Shown: piece by piece, positions 42,401-49,735 of the stretch
Layout of the letters: each line of letters begins with the position of its first letter
Numbering within the stretch: position 1 is the stretch's first letter
The notes under the pieces: generated by a model
What the model saw: only the letters and a program-made list of their open reading frames with translations
Database searches by the model: none
What the model was told of the DNA's origin: nothing
Translations under genes and position numbers: made by a program
Source: Nemertoderma westbladi
Taxonomy: Eukaryota > Xenacoelomorpha > Nemertodermatida > Nemertodermatidae
DNA: 61,471 bases
Direction: 5' to 3'
NCBI GenBank assembly: GCA_032718475.1
Contig: JAUCBJ010007657.1
Span: 1-61,471 of the forward strand

Positions 42401-43657
42401 ATAGAAAGTGCTCCTCAGTTTCAACTCATTCTCTGGAGAGTCTGCAGATTCGATTCTCCAGCTTTTCTCCTCGATACCTTCCAACCTCTATCTCTATAGG
42501 AATGGTGGTGAGAAGATGGAAGCCATCCGATCTCTCCTTCTATAGCAGGTAGTGCGGTGAAGCGGTGTAAACCAAGAAAGGTGCGTGCGTGCTGCTTTGT
42601 TCTGGAAAACTCAACCTTTTTGGGCTCTATAGCACCCCACACAGCTGAACCATAGTTAATTACTGATGCCATGCGTGACTCATAGAGCTTAGTAAATGTC
42701 TCGTAGGCAAACCCACCAATCAATTTAGATTTCGAGGTCAAGGATCCCAAAGCTCTGAGTCCAGCCTTTTCTAATATTTCATGATTGTCAATGAAAGACA
42801 AGTCTTCATCGAAAATCAGGTTGAGATATCGATACGACTCAACCACTTTAAAATGTATAGACCCAACCATGAAGTCATTGGACATCTGTTGAATTGACTT
42901 GTAATGTCTGAAGTGAACAATTTGAGATTTGTCTTTATTGAGCAATAAAGTAAAAAATAGTTCTGCAAGGTCTCAAGTTCGATCCCACCTGGATATCATT
43001 GCTGACTTGAATAATTGTTCTCAACAAAAGTTATAATATGAAACCACTCATTCACTCAAAACACCAATAATAATTTATAAAAATACACCGGCCATATTTC
43101 TCTATGGGTGTAACTGTCCTTCCTAAATTAGTAGTTAGAGTGTATAATTAATCATTGTGGCCGTGATGGTTCATGGTTAATATACACTACCCTTTCATTG
43201 TAGCGAGTGGTTAAAGACGGACAAGTACTGTAGGGTTGAGCACAGTGGCAGCAGATTATGGTAATGACAGATGAGCCATGAGGGCGTCAATTGCGGATCA
43301 GGTATCAGTATCAGGTCGTATTTCCAGGCCCACCTTTTAACCTGAGCTGCTGGCTGAATTGTTAGAGTGTCAGACTTCCAAACCGGAGGTTACCAAATCG
43401 ATCCCACCTGGATGTCATTGCCGACTTTCAAGGCTGTGCCCAACAAAGTTATAAATATTTTAAAACATTATTTTAATTAGCCACCAGAACTACTAACAAT
43501 GGGTAGGGGCAATTAGTCATGTTTGTTGCAGGATCACCTAATGAACGAATATATGCCAATGTCTCATCATCATCACCAGTAATGGCACCATTAGTTGCAT
43601 CAATCCAGTAGGTCCAAGCAGTACCTTCACCGTCGCAAGGTGCTGGAGGCACAGGTG
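33347..43657 (-). CDS. Spliced membrane protein with mucin-type WxxW domain, 3' end
   Basis: Four exons on the minus strand join in phase: 43498-43657, 35332-35489, 34785-34824 and 33347-33428. All junctions have AG acceptors and GT donors, and codon remainders fit (2-nt start, then 2+1, 1+2, 2+1). The first two exons encode one domain of about 100 residues with WTYW, paired Cys and a final KNYKVRFCCP, matching the WxxW region of gel-forming mucins (Pfam Mucin2_WxxW). A 15-residue linker follows, then a hydrophobic segment (LLFPIIALLLGLGSMAIALA) and VYFRRR, so the protein is probably a single-pass surface protein with a tiny cytoplasmic tail. Upstream exons and the start were not found. The 8-kb first intron is filled with transposons. 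Confidence 0.8.
33441..34784. other. Intron of the WxxW gene
   Basis: This intron contains a TTA microsatellite (33465-33500), a 20-G tract (33621-33640) and a tRNA-like patch near 34100-34180 that is not good enough to call. No exon is seen. Confidence 0.6.
34785..34824 (-). CDS. WxxW gene, 40-nt linker exon
   Basis: The acceptor TTATTTTTTAG and donor GGAG/GTAAAT bracket 40 nt encoding NEYSVEDGWHRNG between the domain and the membrane segment. The exon is too short to appear in ORF scans and is supported by phase on both sides. Confidence 0.75.
34889..34965 (+). mobile_element. LINE-B 3'-end fragment in the intron
   Basis: The sequence matches the LINE-B tail: AAGCCGGCATAGCATTC, then TGCAGCTGCAATGCAGCATG and a CTAGTAG-rich end. 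It is a very short 5'-truncated insertion. Confidence 0.8.
35332..35489 (-). CDS. WxxW gene, exon for second half of the WxxW domain
   Basis: The acceptor is TTCCATTTAG and the donor is a perfect GTAAGT (35326-35331). The exon encodes SIEAQVRSNNRPAASTGQTF and then a GFLC, NGKRCKNY and KVRFCCP pattern, the conserved end of the WxxW region. Confidence 0.85.
35810..36063 (+). repeat. 31-bp tandem repeat with CCAAT boxes
   Basis: About eight head-to-tail copies of a 31-bp unit with TACTGTCCAATCAGAGATTA are nearly identical. Each carries CCAATCAG, the consensus NF-Y site. It lies in the large intron of the WxxW gene. Regulatory function is unproven. Confidence 0.95.
36155..36475 (+). mobile_element. 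Possible LTR and primer-site remnant
   Basis: A segment starting TGTTATAAAC and ending TACTCAACA is followed within a few bases by TGGTGACCCGGACGTCGAAC, which resembles the primer-site region next to a 5' LTR. A short ATG frame follows at 36571. No second LTR was found, so this is tentative. Confidence 0.3.
36880..37790 (-). pseudogene. Gypsy-type RNase H and integrase fragment
   Basis: Broken minus-strand frames encode part of RNase H (FELVVNHKPLVSILNHKQL), then after a deletion the integrase core (VFDGGPQFKSRKF, then GYAEAAVKSMKLLVKK with the catalytic Glu) and the C-terminal part (KLFGRPTRTPLPAHPV and later RSYLVKSETGRLYWRNRRYL). Several frameshifts and one internal deletion are present. 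It belongs to a different lineage from the element at 16362-22682. Confidence 0.8.
37935..38625 (+). pseudogene. LTR-retrotransposon Gag, first part
   Basis: The frame begins TLPNFYEKDSRIWFDQIKQI, the typical start of the capsid region, and continues with LPEPVRLALISIDG. A frameshift in an ACCAACATACC-rich stretch near 38340-38385 moves coding to a second frame (TMELWCSNITQQM). The gene is then interrupted at 38626 by nested LINE-B copies and resumes at 42002. An ATTACA-type simple repeat precedes it (37904-37930). Confidence 0.75.
38637..39757 (-). mobile_element. LINE-B copy A, 3' part
   Basis: This piece runs from the RT VDFFKAFDS box (39757) to the tail with CTACTACTA at 38637. It was continuous with 41815-41990 before another copy landed in it. 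The composite is flanked by an 11-bp duplication CTCGAGATCTC (38626-38636 and 41991-42001). Frames are broken by many differences, and the tail hairpin region carries a TA-repeat expansion near 38670-38702. It is the most decayed of the three nested copies. Confidence 0.8.
39758..39779. repeat. CTA-repeat tail
   Basis: About seven CTA units separate copy A from the head of copy B. They are best read as half of the repeat tail of copy C, whose other half is at 41574-41582. Confidence 0.6.
39780..41573 (+). mobile_element. LINE-B copy B, RT region, 5'-truncated
   Basis: The plus-strand copy encodes most of an RT: KSIKTNRASGVDGVPPEVFK, FRGISLISIAAKLYNRI, VIFVDFFKAFDSVSRS, QGDTLAPFLFI and LDFADDLGVLSE. 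A frameshift lies near 40690, a TAG at 41244-41246, and the C-terminal RLRFAGHCFRREDQPVHN and DLANVMGDRELWRCNF blocks follow. The tail ends in CCTAGTAGTAGTA at 41573. It is the best preserved LINE-B copy here, and the upper boundary is approximate. Confidence 0.85.
39935..41534 (+). pseudogene. LINE-B copy B reverse transcriptase
   Basis: Three consecutive frames (39935-40747, 40686-41246 and 41274-41534) make up one RT with its C-terminal domain. The catalytic Asp sits in VDFFKAFDS and the palm box is FADD. The last two are in one frame, separated by the TAG at 41244-41246. No endonuclease is present because the copy is truncated. Confidence 0.85.
41574..41814 (-). mobile_element. LINE-B copy C, 3' end only
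   Basis: This is a minus-strand 3' piece whose tail abuts the tail of copy B. Copy C plus copy B are flanked by CAACAAA (39751-39757 and 41808-41814), the target duplication of copy C inside copy A. It encodes only the last part of the protein (DLANVMGDRELWRSNF). Confidence 0.75.
41815..41990 (-). mobile_element. LINE-B copy A, 5' part
   Basis: The minus strand encodes GNQNGFYKSRGTMEPIL and then reaches VIFVD, which continues at 39757 as FFKAFDS. It ends at the 11-bp duplication 41991-42001. The outer 40 bases form a short palindrome with that duplication. Confidence 0.75.
42002..42145 (+). pseudogene. LTR-retrotransposon Gag, second part with zinc knuckle
   Basis: After the nested LINEs the Gag frame resumes with SAPRDYYQARSKSRSSN and a zinc-binding motif GKFCWYHWKFGKNATKC. 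Counting one copy of the 11-bp duplication, it is in frame with 38486-38636. Confidence 0.75.
42250..42960 (-). pseudogene. LINE RT C-terminal fragment, separate family
   Basis: Two overlapping frames encode the region after the RT palm: NKDKSQIVHFR, SYRYLNLIFDEDLSF, GLRALGSLTSKSK and ASVINYGSAVWG, then a Trp- and Arg-rich tail. The pattern matches LINE RT C termini but differs from LINE-A, LINE-B and the 47-kb LINE. There is one frameshift near 42450. Confidence 0.75.
42965..43060 (+). mobile_element. SINE-like fragment 1
   Basis: It contains AAGTTCGATCCCACCTGGAT, a polymerase III B-box-like sequence, followed by TCATTGCTGACTT and CAACAAAAGTTATAA. The same order recurs at 43350-43455. The A-box part is missing. 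Confidence 0.55.
43345..43455 (+). mobile_element. tRNA-derived SINE-like element
   Basis: The stretch CTGGCTGAATTGTTAGAGTG at 43350 resembles an A box, and AAATCGATCCC at 43395 resembles a B box about 45 bp later, as in a tRNA. The downstream body (CACCTGGATGTCATTGCCGA, then CAACAAAGTTATAA) is shared with 42965-43060. Confidence 0.6.
43498..43657 (-). CDS. WxxW gene, exon for first half of the WxxW domain
   Basis: The acceptor AATATTTACAG (from 43658 up) and donor CCATT/GTTAGT bracket 160 nt. It encodes APVPPAPCDGEGTAWTYW, then DATNGAITGDDDETLAYIRS and NCPYP. The Trp pair and acidic GDDDETL block are the signature of the domain start. It begins with the last two bases of a codon, so at least one more exon lies upstream. 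Confidence 0.82.
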
Positions 43658-43889
43658 CTGTAAATATTAATACATTGTACATCAGAAGGCATTATATGTT
43701 TTTGTACCTTTCTTACAAAAATGTATGACAGTTGCATTCATATGGAGAAGGGGACCATATATTGTACATAACAATAACCAATAAGGGACTAAAATAAGTA
43801 TATACCGTCCAACCCATATACTAGAAAAGCCAGCCAGCTGGCTGTAAACGAAACTGCCTAAATTTAAAATCCACATTATAGAGATTAAA

Positions 43890-43970
43890 TAATAAAATCT
43901 GAACTGGGATCGAACAGAGTACTTTCACATTTTAAATCTGGCGCTTTACTGAGTGTGCTGCCAGAGTGTA
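43890..43970 (-). mobile_element. SINE-like fragment sharing sequence with the satellite
   Basis: On the minus strand CTCTGGCAGCACACTCAGT, then AAAGCGCCAGA, and 35 bp later GTTCGATCCCAG, resemble A and B boxes of a tRNA-derived SINE. The 21 bases at 43948-43968 are identical to part of the 37-bp satellite unit. Confidence 0.55.
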
Positions 43971-46900
43971 ACTCACCAGAACAACAAAAATAATTACATT
44001 CTTTTTGAGGGTCCCAACACACAACCAACAACTACCTTCCTCTATGAAGAGGCAGTTTCGTTATCAAATTATAATCATGTAATCAATAAAAGAGCAATCT
44101 GCAATATGCTTCATTTTCCATCCTTATAGTGATGACATTTTTTTGTTTTATAACACTATCACATCGCAATAGTTTGGTGAACAACATTAACATGTTATAT
44201 GTCTACCAACACTGTCTGCACAATCCATGTCGCAAGGTGGGGTAGGGACAGTTGCAGTTGTGAAGTGTTAAAACATTTGCGGCAAAAATGTGTCGTTTTT
44301 GTGCAATGCGCGAACTACTCTAAGACTGGCATTATCTCGAGGGATTGGAGAATGTGTAAAACTTACACCCTCTAGCGTTTATTTTGGTACAGAGCTGTAG
44401 TGACGAAATCACCAGACATTGGCCAGCATTTCTCTTTGTCCTGTATCCTCTGTGTTATTTTCCGGCAAATCAGCACAATTTTCACTTTGCCAATTCTTGA
44501 GGCTTTGTTAACATATGAATAGGCCGCAGTGCGACAAAATCATTCATTCTGACTTCTGCCCGGACTGTCAGAGGGTTATCAACCACAATATATTATCTCT
44601 TGTATTTCACTACTGCTGTACTGGATCACTTTCTGCATTTACAGAGAACATCGGACTGCTGATTGAATGCCGGCACCGTATATTTATACTGTTTTTATAC
44701 TGTTATTCATTGTTATTTGGTAACATATTTAATATGAATACTTATAAATATATAAATACTTATATTTGGAGAATACTTAGGAATAATCGATAATTTCCCT
44801 TAACTTTCTTTATTGTTGAGGTAAGCAGAAGGGAACATGAGTAATAATTGCTTGGCTCAAATTACAGTTGTCTGTATGAATTTTATGCTACTTCATAACT
44901 CCAACATAAGAGAGCTAAATTTCTCCTTATATATGACTAAAATTGGTAACAGTCGGCAAATTAACGTGTTTCAGTACTATTGTCAGTAAAGTGAGTGTGA
45001 GCGAATAATTCTACATTCCTAAAGAATGTAAAAACCATGATGTTCCATAACCCTCCGTTGTAATTAGTATAAGTCATATCTCTGTCTGATATTTAAAGTG
45101 CAGCATCTAGAGGAACTCTTGGTATTGCCCTGAAAATAAGCAGAGTTTTTGGGGATTATATAGTAGAGATCAATCGAATAATACAAAGTAGACTACCCCA
45201 TTCTCGGCCATAGAATTCAGTCTCCCACACACAGTGGGTCATACTCCGCGCTAGACTGGCTTCTACTCCTACTGTGGTCATATTTTGTGCGGGCTGTCAG
45301 ACAATGTAAGACACGTAAATTAACAGGTTAAACTGATAAAGGTCTAAAAGCGCGAACATGAAGGGATCGAGTTACGTGATCTGTGTACAATGGTAATAGT
45401 ATATATATTGAATAGAGGTTTATTAAATGAGTTATAATTGGCTATATTCCGGTTTAATTAGTTGAAAAGTTCAAAATTAACATGGCAATATAATTATGAT
45501 TTATATTAAACATTAAATTATTATAAGTAATTAAAAACAAATAAATAAGTAAACCAGATATTAAAAATGTTAATGCATTTCAAAATGTGTACTGAGCTAC
45601 CAGACCGGATGAATATTAAGTACCTTTTATTAGGAATCCTAGATACCTGGTTCGAGCCCCAATAGGGCTGGTTGATATTTTTCGGTATGGAGAGCTTTAT
45701 CATATTGTCTTATTTACATTGTATATTTAATACACCGCGTCACTCACCCCACAACAATTCACTTATTATTAATAACCTATATTGAGTATCTACAGCTATT
45801 TTACTCATGGCTATTATTATCATCACCTTTCATCTGATTGGTCCAGGATGCAGGGCCGGGTGGAACCACTTAGCAAAATCAATGTTTCTTATTAAATTAG
45901 CTCTATTTCCTTGTACTTTCAGTGACCTATGGCTTTCTAATTCCCTCCCAATATTGTAAATTTGTGCTTCGTTATGCGGTGAGTGCAAAACAAAGACCAA
46001 AGACCCACTGTACAAAACAACGAGGTAAAGTCGCGTCTCAAAGAGCGTTAGGTCCCAAAGAGCAACCATTAGGTACCAAAGATTGTTAGGTCCCATTGTA
46101 ATTTAAAGGAGCAGGTTAATAAAAGAGCAGGTTAAAGAGGCGTGTTGGGGGAACCAAAACAATTAATTTTATTCTATGTTGGTTTTAGTTTTAGCATATT
46201 GAACAGTCTTGTGGTAGCTTGTTTATCATCAACTTGTAAAATCTTAGGGAGTTATGAAAATAGACCAATAATTCAGAATATGAATCTAACTTGAGTAATA
46301 ATTCCGCCCGTGTTTAACTGCCTATATTTATTGAATTGGAGTTGAAATGTTAATGCAACTGCAATAAAATATGTAATATTATGGGTTTTGTTACGAAATT
46401 GAAAAATCAAGGAAGCATGTCACCACGGAGGGGATGAACCAGCGCTTGATATATTGGAATGTTTTATTAATGTTTTCTTTTATACCTATCAGCTAGTTCA
46501 ATCAATCAATTCAATTATATTAACCTTAAAACTTTAGCCAGCATGCTGGACTAAAGGCAGTGAAATGGCACCGAAGTTACACATTAAACTGATAGTTTAA
46601 AAGGTCAAAGTCAGCGGGCTGGATGGACTTGGTCCATCTTCTATGTACGTGTTGACACAATATAATTTGTAAATAATACGACACTAAACAATAGAATAAG
46701 ATATTTACTGTACACATTACAACCGTACTTAGTTAACTAAAGGTGTATGGTTAAATAAAACTACGTGCATGGGCCAGGCTCAGCCATACATAAACTATTA
46801 ACGTACTATCGCATTATCAACCCGTATTATCATGCCCATCCCATGCATAAACATGCACTTCCGCACACCCCACACATACCATGCATAAATAAAACCAATA

Positions 46901-47061
46901 TCCACGTACTCCATACTTAAATATCAATACACAGTATAGATAAAATAACACGAAAAAATTACAAGCACCTTACATACTTGCACCCCCCCCCCCCACCCCA
47001 CCCCCCCCCCCCCTTCCCTTCTTTTATAACCTGACTTTTATAATAATGTATAGTTAAGTGA
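43971..47061. other. Noncoding region with dispersed repeats
   Basis: No gene is supported. The ORFs at 44515-44793 and 45830-46096 have no recognisable domain. The segment at 45326-45359 matches the flank of the satellite at 1-52. A B-box-like CCTGGTTCGAGCCCC occurs near 45647. A mixed C-rich tract (46983-47013) lies just beyond the 3' end of the LINE that follows. Confidence 0.5.
46102..46170 (+). repeat. Dispersed ~50-bp motif, copy 4
   Basis: The AAAGGAGCAGGTTA block is present twice in tandem here (46105 and 46122), followed by GAGGCGTGTT and GGAACCAAAACAATTAA. Confidence 0.7.
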
Positions 47062-48741
47062 TTATGTTACTGCTTTTCTTTCATATTGTGTTATGTAGTA
47101 ATTTTCCAATAGTGATAAAAAATTATTATTGAGTGCAAATTTACGAATGTTATTAGGTAAATTGTTCCATGATTTTATGCATGTGACAATAAAAGAGTTG
47201 TGACCAAATCTGTTTGTTGTTTTTGGAACTTTTATTTTTTTAGTTCGTGGATTTATTTGCCTATTAGATAGTGATATTTGATTGATGAACGGGAGTTTTA
47301 ATGATTTAAATGCTGGGATAATGTTGAACATGTATTTATAGAAATATTGTATTGCGTGGTATTCTCTCAGTGCGTTAAGGTGCGGGATCCTAGCTAATTG
47401 TCTTAGTTCTGTTCCTGAAGTTTCTCGTATTTTTTTGTTATAGATTAGCCTAAGTGCGTAATTTTGAATCTTATCCATTTTGTACAGTAGTTCCTTATAT
47501 CCGTGAGTATTATTATATGTCGCTGTTAAGATACTACAGTAGTTATGGTACGGCATGACTAGAGCTTTGTATAACATTAATTTCGTAGAGATTGGCAATT
47601 GTCCTTTTATTTGGCGTATTGTGGATGTGGCCGCTGCCATTTTAGATGTAGTAGTTTTTATTTGGTCCTTCCATGATAATCTGTTATCTATGATGATGCC
47701 TAAATATTTAATTGTGGTTGATTGTTTAATTATGTCATTATTAAGCACAAGATGTAGATTATTTAATTCGTCTGTTCTCTTTAATGGGGATATAACAAGA
47801 AGTTCTGTTTTATTTGAGTTTAATTTCATACCTAGTGTTGCGAATAGCTGGCTAATATATGTGATTTGATTGTTTAGTTGTTTTACTGCAGTATGTGCAT
47901 TTGGGTGCGAGCAATATATAAGAGTGTCATCGGCATATTGGATTGTTTCCAAATTTATTTGATTTGCAAAATCATTGACATATATTAAAAACAATAATGG
48001 TCCAAGTTTGGTGCCCTGTGGTATACCCCTATTGCAAATTTTCCAGTCTGAGAACATTTTGCTTAATTTTACAGCTTGCGGGCGGTCGAGAAGATAACTT
48101 TTAATAAGTGCAACAGCATTCGATTGGAATCCAATTTCTGTTAATTTATCTAGGAGAATGTCGTGCTGGAGGGAGTTGAAAGCTTTAGAGAGATCTAGTA
48201 CTCCAATAGCAATATATTTTTTTTCGTTAAGTTCGCGTTTCCAAGACTCGGTTGCAAATAAAACGGCGTCTGCTGTAGAATACCCTTTTCTGAAACCAAA
48301 TTGCTTACTTTGTAGTATTTTATTGTTGTGTAGATATTTTGTAATTTGGTGATATATGACTGTTTCAATTATTTTTTCGAATGTTGATGTGACAGAAATA
48401 GGTCTATAATTAGATGGTTCATCTCGAGACCCTTTTTTGAATACAGGAGTAATAAAGGTTGATTTTAGCCGAGAAGGAAAAGTGCTTGACGTTAGGCATA
48501 AGTTTGTGATGTGAGTTAGTGGTATGGTAATATACGGTGCAATTAGTTTTATTAATTTTGGACTTAATATTGACGGACCAGTTGGTTTATTTGTGTTTAT
48601 TTTAGATATTATTTCAAATATTTCTAATTCGGTTACGTTCTTAAAGCTGAAACTAGAGTGAACAGTACAATGTCTTTTTATATAGCCAGTGCTTTGAAAG
48701 TTACCCAGATTTAGATATGTGTCATTAAGTAGGTTCGCCAT
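47062..48741 (-). CDS. LINE reverse transcriptase (47-kb family)
   Basis: The frame of 559 residues has the full RT order: NKPTGPSILSPKLIK, SNYRPISVTSTFEKIIE, FGFRKGYSTADAV, GVLDLSKAFNSLQHD (Asp conserved), RGIPQGTKLGPLLFL, IQYADDTLIYC and TIKYLGIIID. The C-terminal part has LRLIYNKKIRETSG and CIKSWNNLPNNI, typical of this RT type. The catalytic Asp residues are all present. The true protein starts upstream, in the endonuclease frame, so the first ATG here is not the real start. Confidence 0.88.
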   Translation of the reverse strand: MANLLNDTYLNLGNFQSTGYIKRHCTVHSSFSFKNVTELEIFEIISKINTNKPTGPSILSPKLIKLIAPYITIPLTHITNLCLTSSTFPSRLKSTFITPVFKKGSRDEPSNYRPISVTSTFEKIIETVIYHQITKYLHNNKILQSKQFGFRKGYSTADAVLFATESWKRELNEKKYIAIGVLDLSKAFNSLQHDILLDKLTEIGFQSNAVALIKSYLLDRPQAVKLSKMFSDWKICNRGIPQGTKLGPLLFLIYVNDFANQINLETIQYADDTLIYCSHPNAHTAVKQLNNQITYISQLFATLGMKLNSNKTELLVISPLKRTDELNNLHLVLNNDIIKQSTTIKYLGIIIDNRLSWKDQIKTTTSKMAAATSTIRQIKGQLPISTKLMLYKALVMPYHNYCSILTATYNNTHGYKELLYKMDKIQNYALRLIYNKKIRETSGTELRQLARIPHLNALREYHAIQYFYKYMFNIIPAFKSLKLPFINQISLSNRQINPRTKKIKVPKTTNRFGHNSFIVTCIKSWNNLPNNIRKFALNNNFLSLLENYYITQYERKAVT

Positions 48742-48778
48742 TGGTAATATGTTATAAATAATAGAGCCTGTTGCGTGA

Positions 48779-49606
48779 TTAATTAAGGACGATATAGTTT
48801 GCTCGGTTTTTTTTATTATTATTAGTGATTTTATTTAATATTGCCCATTTGTCTTTTATTGCAGTTGCATCATTTAGTTTTGATTTTATATATTTATTCT
48901 TTAGGTTTTTATTTAGTGAGTTAAATTTATTTCGAATTGTTTTATAGTCTGCAAAGTCACTTTCACTTTTTGAATGTCTCCACCTGATTAATTTTTGCTG
49001 TTTTTCAATATTTAGGGATGATAGTTCTGAGTTCCACCATAGTGATATGTTGTGCAAGTTGCTTTTGATATTATTGCTAGATCGTATGCATTTAGTTTTA
49101 ATTGGTGCATGCTTATCATATATTTCATTTAATTTATTTTCGAAGTTGTCATAAACGTAATCTACATTGCTTGTAAAATAATTATTCGTCCAGTCAATTT
49201 TACTAATTTCATTAAGAAAATCAGATTCATTGAAATGTGATAGATCGCGGAATTTAACTGTAGAATATACTGGTTTCGTGTTTTGTGGTGGTTGTGAAAT
49301 TACTTGTTTGGATTTCAGTACTATAAATTCGTGATCGGAAAAGTCAGCCGGAAATGTATTGCATTCAATATAGTTATCTGTATTATTTGAGGTGGTTATG
49401 AACATGTCTATAAGAGAGCTGGTTTTTGCTTTATATCTAGTGGGGTGCTCGGTATTTAGGATTTGTAAGTTGTATGTCGTTAGTATTTCCAGGAATTGCT
49501 TGTTTTTATAATATGCCGAGTTATTTTTTGATTGGGGGTCATATGTGGATTGAATATTAACATTACGGTATAACATAAGTGTTACGGTATATGGCGCTGT
49601 ACACAT
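48779..49606 (-). pseudogene. LINE endonuclease C-terminal part and linker (47-kb family)
   Basis: The frame contains NTEHPTRYKAKTSSLIDMFI and ADFSDHEFIVLK, the last blocks of an AP-like endonuclease with the catalytic SDH motif. A Lys/Asn-rich helical linker follows. It ends at TAA 48779-48781, one frame away from the RT. The N-terminal catalytic Asn and Glu region is missing by truncation. Confidence 0.82.
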
Positions 49607-49735
49607 TATTAGCCATTATACAGTATAATATATTGGTTCATTATACAGTATAATATATTAGTCCGTTATACTGTACGCAATATTAGTCCGTTATGCAGTA
49701 TAATATTTTAGATAAGACATAATAGCGAGGTGATA
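49607..49735. repeat. Short AT-rich tandem repeat
   Basis: About three to four degenerate copies of a ~35-bp unit with TTATACAGTATAATATATT and GTCCGTTATAC lie at the truncated end of the LINE. Confidence 0.8.

Larger units (their letters stand above)
47062..49606 (-). mobile_element. LINE (47-kb family), 5'-truncated, RT nearly intact
   Basis: The minus-strand element encodes the end of an endonuclease, a linker and a complete RT with C-terminal region. It is truncated inside the endonuclease near 49606. One frameshift near 48780 separates the two parts. A C-rich tract lies beyond the 3' end. RT patterns (RGIPQGTKLGPLLFLIYVND) are of the type seen in the CR1, Jockey and Rex groups; I do not assign a clade. 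Confidence 0.88.

Noticed and set aside
44205-44270. Possible extra exon resembling the PPAPCDG start of the WxxW exon
   Set aside because: The similarity is short, there is no AG acceptor at the right place and the phase would not fit the exon at 43498-43657. It may be a decayed duplicate.
44515-44793. 92-residue ORF with CPDCQ-type cysteines
   Set aside because: A single zinc-like pair followed by hydrophobic low-complexity sequence; not enough for a call.
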